A DNA stretch of 6,790 nucleotides, taken from an uncultured Bacteroidia bacterium. Lineage in GTDB: Bacteria > Bacteroidota > Bacteroidia > SpSt-205. The notes beneath the pieces are model-generated. The model was not told the DNA's origin, did not search any database, and saw only the letters and a list, made by a program, of their open reading frames with translations. Position 1 is the stretch's first letter. The number at the start of each line of letters is the position of its first letter. The DNA lies in assembly GCA_937995505.1 (NCBI GenBank), contig CALKJV010000072.1, forward strand, positions 1-6,790. Reading direction: 5' to 3'. This document shows positions 1 to 5,278 of the stretch, piece after piece. The translations under genes were made by a program, and so were the position numbers.

Positions 1-323
1 GCATCGGTCTGTACCTCCATCTGCCACAGCCGCAAATAGGCGTGAAGGTACCCCTGTACCCGATAGAGATCGGCTTCATTTTTGGCAAAGATGTGCGGCA
101 CCCACCGGCTATCCCATACGACTACAACTTCGTCTTGGAGCCCCGGGATGCGAATCTGAGCCGGGGGAAGGTACTCTCGGGGCTCGGCATTGCGCCAGAA
201 GCCCTCCACTGGCGAAAAGAACTTCCCTAAGGGCGGCAATTGCCCCCATCGCCACCCCAAGCCCAGCTCTACACCCAGCGCTACCAGCGCCCATAAAAGT
301 ACCCGAAGGAGCGCGCGACCCAT
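1..323 (-). CDS. Penicillin acylase family hydrolase, N-terminal fragment (cut by left window edge)
   Basis: Reading from the ATG at 323-321 gives 107 residues with no stop before the left edge, so only the N-terminus of a protein normally about 700-800 residues long is present. Residues 4-22 are hydrophobic (ALLRVLLWALVALGVEL) and look like a signal peptide or membrane anchor. Next come the family's usual lead-in LPPLGKFFSPVEGFW (29-43), then VVVVWDSRWVPHIFAKNEADL (from 66), and GYLHAYLRLWQME (91-103), which matches the penicillin amidase pattern D..GVPHI.A....D...GY.HA.DRLWQM. Members are exported Ntn-hydrolases that self-cleave before a catalytic Ser and hydrolyse amides such as beta-lactam side chains or acyl-homoserine lactones. 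The autocatalytic site lies outside the window, so activity and substrate cannot be judged. The start follows the nuoN stop TAA by one base, so the two genes are probably co-transcribed and translationally coupled. No Shine-Dalgarno sequence is visible. The family call is strong; the substrate is unknown. Confidence 0.86.
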   Translation of the reverse strand, partial: MGRALLRVLLWALVALGVELGLGWRWGQLPPLGKFFSPVEGFWRNAEPREYLPPAQIRIPGLQDEVVVVWDSRWVPHIFAKNEADLYRVQGYLHAYLRLWQMEVQTD

Positions 324-324
324 T

Positions 325-1731
325 TTACGGACGGGGAAGGAAAAAGCCTGCGATTCCGTACAAGTAATCCATCCATCCCCACAGCAACGCAGGCACTACC
401 CCAAAAATCAAGAGAAGAACTGTCCCTACGGCCAAGCCTCTGCGCCGCACCGTCAGGGCCTCGCCAGGCTGATACAACCAGCTAATGGGCCTCCAATAGG
501 CAAAGTATCCAATCAAAGCGCCTAGGAGCGCGAATATACCTGGCCAAAGATACCCTGCCCGAAAAGCCGCTGCGAAGACTCCGTACTTCGCAAAAAAGCC
601 TATGAGTGGGGGCAAGCCCGATAGCGAGGCAAAACTCGCGGCTAAGGCTATGGCATAGCCGGGTTCGGCGTAGCCTAGGCCGCGCAAGCTTTTGTATTCC
701 AAGGGGTCATTCCGAAGGCTCAGCAGCCCAAACGCCAAAACGCTGGTAAAACCATACACAAGGGCATAAGCCCAAGCCTGCAAGCGCCCTTCTGGCCCAC
801 TCAGGAGGGCAAGTAGGATATAGCCCCCATGTGCCACAGAGGAGTAGCCGAGCATGCGTTGGAGGGAGCTTTGGCGCAAGGCGAGGAGGTTACCGAGCAG
901 GCTAGAGACCGCAGCTAAACCCGCCACACCGACTAGCCAAGGGCCGGGGACCTCTACAGCGTGGAGGAGCTGCCCTCCGAGAAAGACTGCGTTGAGCTTA
1001 CCCAAGGCCACTACTAAGCCTGCCCCCCCCGGTGTAGCCCCCCCATACACATCCGGTGCCCACCAGTGGAAGGGAAACACCGACAGCTTGAAGAGCAACC
1101 CTATCCCGATCATCCCCATAGCCAGCGCAAAGAGCGGATGCGAAGCCCAAGCCGCCCATCGCATCGGACGCAAATGGTGGAGATATAGGCTTCCCGTAAG
1201 GCCATACAGATACGACAAGCCAAAGAGCAGAAAAGCGAATCCTACGGCGCTCAGGAGAAAGTACTTCACGGCAGCTTCTGGGGCATATCGGTCGGCCCAG
1301 CTTAGGGCCACCAGCACATAAGCCCCTAAGGAAACCGTCTCTAAGGCTACGACAGAGAGGAGGAGATGGTTGGCGCTGCTGAGAGAGACCAGCGCAGCAA
1401 GGAGCAGGAGCGTGAGGGGAAAGGCTTCCCACCCCTGCAGTGAAGGGGAGAGTGCCCGCCGCAAAAAGGCTAAACCCAATGCCCCGATCCCCGCCCCCCC
1501 AGCAGCGAGCAGCGCATATACTCCCCCACCCCACAGCATCCCGAAAAAACCGGAGCGCGGCTCAGGAAAAGCCCAGGCTAAGTAACCCCCTAAAAGCATG
1601 CCGGCGGCAGCCCAAGCGGTGCTCAACACAGGCACCGCCGCACGCCCACGGTCAAAAGTGCCCAGTATCAGCAGTACCATCCCTCCTAGCGTGAGCCAAG
1701 CTACGGGCCCGATACCCAGAAAAGCCTCCAT
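325..1731 (-). CDS. nuoN: NADH-quinone oxidoreductase (complex I) membrane subunit N
   Basis: This 468-residue, almost entirely hydrophobic protein is an antiporter-like proton-pumping subunit of respiratory complex I in the cytoplasmic membrane. The length suits NuoN (about 450-500) and roughly 14 membrane helices. The key charged residues of the family are present: Glu131 in VALETVSLGAY, Lys156 in EAAVKYFLLSA, Lys215 in GLLFKLSVFPFHWWAPDVY, Lys245 in ALGKLNAVF, and Lys382 in the C-terminal block LPPLIGFFAKY. QRMLGYSSVAHGGY (291-304) is the usual discontinuous-helix signature of Nqo/Mrp-type subunits. I start at the ATG at 1731-1729. The open frame extends 15 codons further to a TTG at 1776, but that would cover the divergent promoter region, and the first methionine gives the normal NuoN N-terminus. 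Unlike the usual nuo operon, no nuoM lies upstream: the neighbour is a divergent cytochrome gene. The gene is therefore either a detached nuoN or one of several copies in the genome. The identification is strong. Confidence 0.95.
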   Translation of the reverse strand: MEAFLGIGPVAWLTLGGMVLLILGTFDRGRAAVPVLSTAWAAAGMLLGGYLAWAFPEPRSGFFGMLWGGGVYALLAAGGAGIGALGLAFLRRALSPSLQGWEAFPLTLLLLAALVSLSSANHLLLSVVALETVSLGAYVLVALSWADRYAPEAAVKYFLLSAVGFAFLLFGLSYLYGLTGSLYLHHLRPMRWAAWASHPLFALAMGMIGIGLLFKLSVFPFHWWAPDVYGGATPGGAGLVVALGKLNAVFLGGQLLHAVEVPGPWLVGVAGLAAVSSLLGNLLALRQSSLQRMLGYSSVAHGGYILLALLSGPEGRLQAWAYALVYGFTSVLAFGLLSLRNDPLEYKSLRGLGYAEPGYAIALAASFASLSGLPPLIGFFAKYGVFAAAFRAGYLWPGIFALLGALIGYFAYWRPISWLYQPGEALTVRRRGLAVGTVLLLIFGVVPALLWGWMDYLYGIAGFFLPRP

Positions 1732-1736
1732 CGCGG

Positions 1737-1744
1737 CGAAGTTA
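1737..1744 (-). promoter_or_regulatory. Candidate -7 promoter box of nuoN (TAACTTCG)
   Basis: On the minus strand TAACTTCG ends five bases before the nuoN ATG (TAACTTCG-CCGCG-ATG). It matches the Bacteroidota -7 consensus TAnnTTTG at five of six fixed positions. If used, transcription would start at or within a few bases of the start codon, giving a leaderless or near-leaderless mRNA. I see no clear TTTG -33 element at the usual distance, so this is a moderate call supported mainly by similar boxes at two other genes in the window. Confidence 0.4.
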
Positions 1745-1773
1745 GCGCATAAATGCCACGAATGAGTAAGGCC

Positions 1774-1795
1774 CAATCTGTATTCAATCTATTTT
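1774..1795 (+). repeat. Tandem 11-bp direct repeat in the divergent promoter region
   Basis: CAATCTGTATT (1774-1784) is followed directly by CAATCTATTTT (1785-1795), nine of eleven positions identical. The 11-bp period is about one helical turn, so both copies would face the same side of the DNA. They lie just upstream of the candidate -7 box of the cytochrome gene, where an activator or the -33 contact would be expected. A role as a regulator site is inference; a chance repeat in AT-rich promoter DNA is possible. Confidence 0.35.
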
Positions 1796-1798
1796 GGC

Positions 1799-1806
1799 TA
1801 CCTTTG
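1799..1806 (+). promoter_or_regulatory. Candidate Bacteroidota -7 promoter box (TACCTTTG) of the cytochrome gene
   Basis: TACCTTTG is a perfect match to the TAnnTTTG -7 element recognised by the Bacteroidota primary sigma factor. It is followed by AACT and then the ATG, so the predicted transcription start falls at or next to the first base of the start codon, implying a leaderless mRNA. This fits the lack of a ribosome binding site. No convincing TTTG -33 element is seen about 19-21 bases upstream. Confidence 0.55.
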
Positions 1807-1810
1807 AACT

Positions 1811-2317
1811 ATGCGGCCCGCTATAGGATTGGGGATAGCCAGCCTGCTAATCATTGGAGGAGGGCTTGGCTTGTATGCGCTCCACCGGGAAAACCAGGCC
1901 CTTCACGCCGAAGTAGAACGGCTCTCGTACCTCGTCGCCGAACGACCTATTGAGCTAGCGACCTTCATGGCTACGTATGAGCACTTTCTCGGCAAGCTGT
2001 ACCGAGCCGGCCAAGCGCAAAACTGGGACTTGGCCGCCTTCTACCACCACGAGCTGGAGGAAACCGCAGAGCAGCTAGAAAAGCTTGGCCTATCCGATGA
2101 TGGGGTGCCGGTCAGCGCCATGATGCGCCCCAATCTCATTGAACCCCTAGAAACAGTGGAGAAAGCTATTGCGCAGAAAAACTCCGAAGCCTTTTATACT
2201 GCCCTGAGCGGGGTGGTAACCCGATGCAATGGCTGCCATGCCGCTGCAGGTAAGCCCTATCTCCGCTTCAGCTTACCCACTGCCCAAGCGGCCCCGCAGC
2301 AGAACTTTCAGCCATAA
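1811..2317 (+). CDS. Membrane-anchored small c-type cytochrome with one CNGCH haem site
   Basis: The 168-residue product has an uncleaved-looking N-terminal membrane anchor (about residues 4-24, IGLGIASLLIIGGGLGLYAL). A short helical stretch follows, likely coiled coil (26-45), and then a soluble, mostly helical domain expected outside the cytoplasmic membrane. A single covalent haem motif, Cys139-Asn-Gly-Cys142-His143, lies close to the C-terminus, as in helical-bundle (class II-like) cytochromes rather than class I ones. The block KLYRAGQAQNWDLAAFYHHE (62-81), the GVPV segment, and the tail CNGCHAAAGKPYLRFSLP plus a terminal N.F.P resemble, from memory, a family usually annotated only as cytochrome c or hypothetical, whose function I do not know. 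His58 at the start of the conserved block could be a distal haem ligand (inference). The gene is divergent from nuoN, which hints at a respiratory link but proves nothing. The ATG at 1811 is chosen because a -7 box lies four bases upstream and the anchor begins directly after it. Confidence 0.8.
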   Translation: MRPAIGLGIASLLIIGGGLGLYALHRENQALHAEVERLSYLVAERPIELATFMATYEHFLGKLYRAGQAQNWDLAAFYHHELEETAEQLEKLGLSDDGVPVSAMMRPNLIEPLETVEKAIAQKNSEAFYTALSGVVTRCNGCHAAAGKPYLRFSLPTAQAAPQQNFQP

Positions 2318-2338
2318 GCCTGCCAAGATGGCAGCTTA
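2315..2338 (+). other. Hairpin between the cytochrome gene and dnaK
   Basis: CTGCCA-AGA-TGGCAG (2320-2334) is a perfect 6-bp stem with a 3-base loop. It extends outward with TAAG/CTTA (2315-2318 and 2335-2338) if C2319 is bulged, giving about ten pairs. The left arm includes the cytochrome stop codon TAA. No T-run follows, so it is not a classical intrinsic terminator. It could attenuate read-through into dnaK, stabilise the upstream mRNA 3' end, or act as a protein-binding inverted repeat ahead of dnaK. It does not resemble CIRCE (TTAGCACTC-N9-GAGTGCTAA). Confidence 0.45.
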
Positions 2339-2372
2339 ACCCGATGGCATAGCCTTTGCCAATGCCTTCCTC

Positions 2373-4247
2373 ATGCCAAAAATCATAGGAATAGACCTCG
2401 GCACCACCAACTCTGTAGTCGCCGTGATGGAGGGCAGCGAACCCACCGTTATCGTGAACCAAGAGGGTAAGCGCACTACGCCTTCTATTGTCGCCTTCAA
2501 ACCTGATGGCGAGCGGCTCGTCGGCGAGCTGGCTAAACGCCAAGCTGTCATGAACCCCGAAAATACCATCTACTCCATCAAGCGCTTCATGGGCAAAACC
2601 TACACCGAGGTCGCCGACGATGTCAAGCGCGTCCCTTACAAAGTCGTCCCAGGCCCCAACCAAATCTGCCAAGTCCAAATCGGCGATAAGCTCTACACCC
2701 CCCAGGAAATCTCCGCCATGACCCTCCAAAAGCTCAAAAAGACGGCAGAAGATTACTTAGGGGAGCCTGTCACTGAGGCGGTCATCACCGTACCAGCGTA
2801 CTTCAATGATGCCCAGCGCAAAGCCACCAAAGAAGCTGGCGAAATTGCAGGGCTCAATGTGCGCCGCATCATCAACGAACCTACCGCCGCAGCTCTCGCC
2901 TATGGCGTGGATAAGCGCATCAGGCAGGGTAAAATAGCTGTCTTTGACTTGGGCGGGGGTACTTTTGACATCTCCATCCTGGAAATCGGCGACGATGTCT
3001 TTGAAGTGCTCTCTACCAGTGGAGATACGCATTTAGGGGGGGATGATTTTGACCAGCGGATTGTGAACTGGCTCGTGGAAGAGTTTCTGCGGGAAGAAGG
3101 GGTGGACCTGCGTAAAGACCCCCGCGCCCTCCAGCGACTGCGCGAAGCCGCTGAGCAAGCCAAAATCGAGCTTTCCTCCCAGCAGACCACCGAAATCAAC
3201 CTTCCCTATATCACTATCGATCCCCGCAAAGGCCCCCTCAACCTGCAAAAAACCCTCACGCGCTCCAAGTTTGAAAGCTTGTGCGAAGACCTTTACGAAC
3301 GCACCCTTGAGCCCTGTCGAAAGGCCTTGCAAGCCGCCAACCTCCGACCCTCAGATATTGATGAAGTCATCCTCGTGGGCGGATCTACCCGCATGCCCCG
3401 CATCCAGAAACTGGTAGAGGAATTTTTCGGCAAGGCCCCCAATAAAAGCGTCAATCCCGACGAAGCCGTAGCTCTCGGTGCCGCCGTCCAAGCTGGCGTA
3501 CTTGCCGGCGAAGTGCGTAGCGTGCTTCTGCTAGATGTAATCCCCATCTCCCTCGGCATAGAAACCTTAGGTGGAGTCTTCACCAAGCTCATTGAAGCCA
3601 ATACTACCATCCCCACCAAGCGCACAGAAATTTTCTCTACCGCCGCAGATAACCAGACCACCGTAGAGGTACATATTCTACAAGGAGAAAGGGCCCTCGC
3701 CGCCGATAACCGCAGCTTAGGGAGATTTTATCTGGATGGTATTCCGCCTGCTCCGCGTGGGGTACCGCAGATTGAGGTTACTTTTGATGTAGATGCCAAT
3801 GGCATTCTCACGGTCACTGCTCGCGATAAAGCCACCGGTAAAGCCCAATCTATCCGCATTGAAGCTGGAAGCGGCCTGACCCCCGAAGAGATTGAACGCA
3901 TGAAACAGGAAGCCCAAGCCCACGCCGCCGAAGATCAAAAACGCCGCGAGCTAGCCGACAAACTCAACTTCGCCGATACCCTCATCTACCAAGCAGAAAA
4001 AATCTTGCGAGAAAGCGGTGATACTCTCGCTGCTGCCGATAGAGAACGGCTTACCCAGCTTACCCAAGAGCTGCGCAGTGCCCACAGTGCCAAAGACGGC
4101 GTCAAAGTGGATGCGCTCCTGCCGCAACTTCAAGCGTTACTCAGCTCCCTGCACCAAAGAGGGCACACCGCCAAGACTGCAGATGGCAGCACAAGCGCCG
4201 GTACCACGGAAGTAGAATACGAGGAGATCCCCCCCGATAGAAACTAA
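2373..4247 (+). CDS. dnaK: Molecular chaperone DnaK (Hsp70)
   Basis: DnaK is the cytoplasmic ATP-dependent Hsp70 that binds exposed hydrophobic segments of client proteins, working with DnaJ and GrpE. The 624 residues are near full family length. The ATPase domain (about 1-383) shows GIDLGTTNS (6-14), the phosphate-2 motif VFDLGGGTFD (190-199), the INEPTAAALAYG segment and VGGSTRMPRIQ. The interdomain linker is VLLLDV (384-389). The beta substrate-binding domain follows, with TLGGVFTKLIEANTTIPT and GIPPAPRGVPQIEVTFDVDANGIL. A helical lid then contains ADKLNFADTLIYQAEKIL, a Bacteroidota-like segment, and the tail ends EVEYEEIPPDRN. Position 15, a redox-sensitive Cys in E. coli, is Val. The ATG at 2373 gives the standard N-terminus; there is no Shine-Dalgarno sequence. 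The gene stands without grpE or dnaJ, and no CIRCE operator lies in the 55-bp gap upstream, so HrcA control is not indicated by this sequence. Codons are strongly C-ending, as expected for an abundant protein. Confidence 0.98.
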   Translation: MPKIIGIDLGTTNSVVAVMEGSEPTVIVNQEGKRTTPSIVAFKPDGERLVGELAKRQAVMNPENTIYSIKRFMGKTYTEVADDVKRVPYKVVPGPNQICQVQIGDKLYTPQEISAMTLQKLKKTAEDYLGEPVTEAVITVPAYFNDAQRKATKEAGEIAGLNVRRIINEPTAAALAYGVDKRIRQGKIAVFDLGGGTFDISILEIGDDVFEVLSTSGDTHLGGDDFDQRIVNWLVEEFLREEGVDLRKDPRALQRLREAAEQAKIELSSQQTTEINLPYITIDPRKGPLNLQKTLTRSKFESLCEDLYERTLEPCRKALQAANLRPSDIDEVILVGGSTRMPRIQKLVEEFFGKAPNKSVNPDEAVALGAAVQAGVLAGEVRSVLLLDVIPISLGIETLGGVFTKLIEANTTIPTKRTEIFSTAADNQTTVEVHILQGERALAADNRSLGRFYLDGIPPAPRGVPQIEVTFDVDANGILTVTARDKATGKAQSIRIEAGSGLTPEEIERMKQEAQAHAAEDQKRRELADKLNFADTLIYQAEKILRESGDTLAAADRERLTQLTQELRSAHSAKDGVKVDALLPQLQALLSSLHQRGHTAKTADGSTSAGTTEVEYEEIPPDRN

Positions 4248-4279
4248 TCCCAGCAGCCCATAAGAAGCCTGCAAAGCCG

Positions 4280-4287
4280 TACCTTCG
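4280..4287 (+). promoter_or_regulatory. Candidate -7 promoter box (TACCTTCG) of the epimerase-pfkA pair
   Basis: TACCTTCG-CCGC-ATG has the same layout as the cytochrome gene's TACCTTTG-AACT-ATG (four bases between box and ATG) and nearly the same sequence as the nuoN box with its spacer (TAACTTCGCCGCG). It differs from the TAnnTTTG consensus at one fixed base. If real, the epimerase-pfkA operon has its own leaderless promoter inside the 44-bp gap after dnaK; otherwise the pair is read from dnaK. I see no -33 element and no terminator in the gap. Confidence 0.38.
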
Positions 4288-4291
4288 CCGC

Positions 4292-5278
4292 ATGCGAGCA
4301 GCTCTCGTATGCGGCGCGGGTGGTTTTATTGGGCATCACTTAGTCCGCAGACTCAAACAGGAGGGCTTTTGGGTGCGCGGGGTAGACCTCAAATACCCGG
4401 AATTTTCCCCTACCCCAGCGGATGACTTTGTCATTGGAGACCTACGAGACCCTGCTTTCTGCCGAAGCATCATAGACCGCCGCTTTGACGAAGTCTACCA
4501 GCTTGCCGCGGACATGGGAGGCGCAGGCTATGTTTTCACCGGCGAGCACGACGCCGACATCCTCACCAACTCCGCCCTCATCAACCTCAACATGCTAGAC
4601 GCCTGCTACAAGCGAAACATCCGACATATCTTTTATTCCTCTTCGGCTTGCATGTACCCTGCCTACAACCAACAGGACCCCGAAAATCCCAAATGCGCCG
4701 AACATACCGCCTACCCCGCCGACCCTGACAGCGAGTACGGCTGGGAAAAGCTTTTTAGCGAGCGTCTCTACCTCGCCTACCACCGCAATTATGGCATGGA
4801 AGTGCGCATCGCCCGCTATCACAATATCTTCGGGCCAGAGGGCACTTGGATTGGCGGCCGAGAAAAAGCCCCTGCCGCCCTCTCCCGAAAAATCGCCTCC
4901 GCCAAGCTCAAAAACCTACCCTACATAGAAATCTGGGGCGATGGCTACCAGACCCGCTCTTTCCTGTACATTGACGAGTGCATAGAGGGGACCCTACGCC
5001 TGATGCGCTCAGACTTCACCGGCCCTGTAAATATCGGCTCTGAAGAAATGGTAACGATTCGGCAGCTAGCCCAGCTTATTATGGAGATTGCGGGCGTTGC
5101 GGTGGAGATTCGCTCTATTCCAGGCCCCGTAGGCGTACGCGGGCGAAACTCCGATAATGCCCTCATCTACGAAAAGCTCGGCTGGAAGCCCTCTCAGCCT
5201 CTGCGCCAAGGCTTAGAAATTACCTACCGTTGGGTAGAGGAGCAGGTAAAAGCCGCAATCGCCGCCGGTAAGCTATGA
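4292..5278 (+). CDS. GDP-mannose 3,5-epimerase-like nucleotide-sugar epimerase
   Basis: This 328-residue cytoplasmic SDR-superfamily enzyme has an N-terminal Rossmann fold with the NAD-binding motif GAGGFIG (8-14). It follows plant GDP-mannose 3,5-epimerase closely: LAADMGG (71-77), SSACMYP (117-123), ARYHNIFGPEGTW (174-186), GGREKAPAA (188-196), WGDGYQTRSF (215-224), DECIEG (228-233), PVNIGSEEM (245-253) and PGPVGVRGRNSDN (277-289). The full catalytic set is present: Tyr149 and Lys153 of YxxxK, plus the epimerisation acid/base pair Cys120 and Lys192 (equivalent to Cys145 and Lys217 of the Arabidopsis enzyme). The family converts GDP-D-mannose to GDP-L-galactose and GDP-L-gulose. A bacterial role is likely to be surface polysaccharide or glycan synthesis, not ascorbate (inference). 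The stop overlaps the pfkA start by four bases (ATGA), so the two are probably coupled. Other extended SDRs acting on dTDP- or UDP-sugars are possible but fit the motifs less well. Confidence 0.85.
   Translation: MRAALVCGAGGFIGHHLVRRLKQEGFWVRGVDLKYPEFSPTPADDFVIGDLRDPAFCRSIIDRRFDEVYQLAADMGGAGYVFTGEHDADILTNSALINLNMLDACYKRNIRHIFYSSSACMYPAYNQQDPENPKCAEHTAYPADPDSEYGWEKLFSERLYLAYHRNYGMEVRIARYHNIFGPEGTWIGGREKAPAALSRKIASAKLKNLPYIEIWGDGYQTRSFLYIDECIEGTLRLMRSDFTGPVNIGSEEMVTIRQLAQLIMEIAGVAVEIRSIPGPVGVRGRNSDNALIYEKLGWKPSQPLRQGLEITYRWVEEQVKAAIAAGKL

Noticed and set aside
998..1534. Long minus-strand open frame (178 codons) inside nuoN, and a 155-codon plus-strand frame at 854-1321
   Set aside because: Both overlap the unmistakable nuoN frame, have low-complexity Arg/Pro/Ser-rich products and match no family. 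They are by-products of GC-rich codon use.
1732..1776. Longer nuoN start at TTG 1776
   Set aside because: It would add 15 residues not typical of NuoN, lacks any start signal and covers the candidate promoter. The ATG at 1731 gives the standard N-terminus.
2350..2358. TAGCCTTTG as a -7 box for dnaK
   Set aside because: The spacing between TA and TTTG is three bases instead of two, and it lies 14 bases from the ATG, unlike the other boxes. It is too weak to list as a promoter.
2318..2372. CIRCE heat-shock operator before dnaK
   Set aside because: No TTAGCACTC/GAGTGCTAA arms are present; the inverted repeat there has a different sequence and spacing.
2268..2729. Minus-strand open frame of 153 codons opposite the start of dnaK
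   Set aside because: It is a shadow of the dnaK coding frame, without recognisable motifs or a promoter of its own.
4248..4291. Intrinsic terminator between dnaK and the epimerase gene
   Set aside because: Only a four-base GCAG/CTGC pairing with a wide loop is visible, and no T-run follows.
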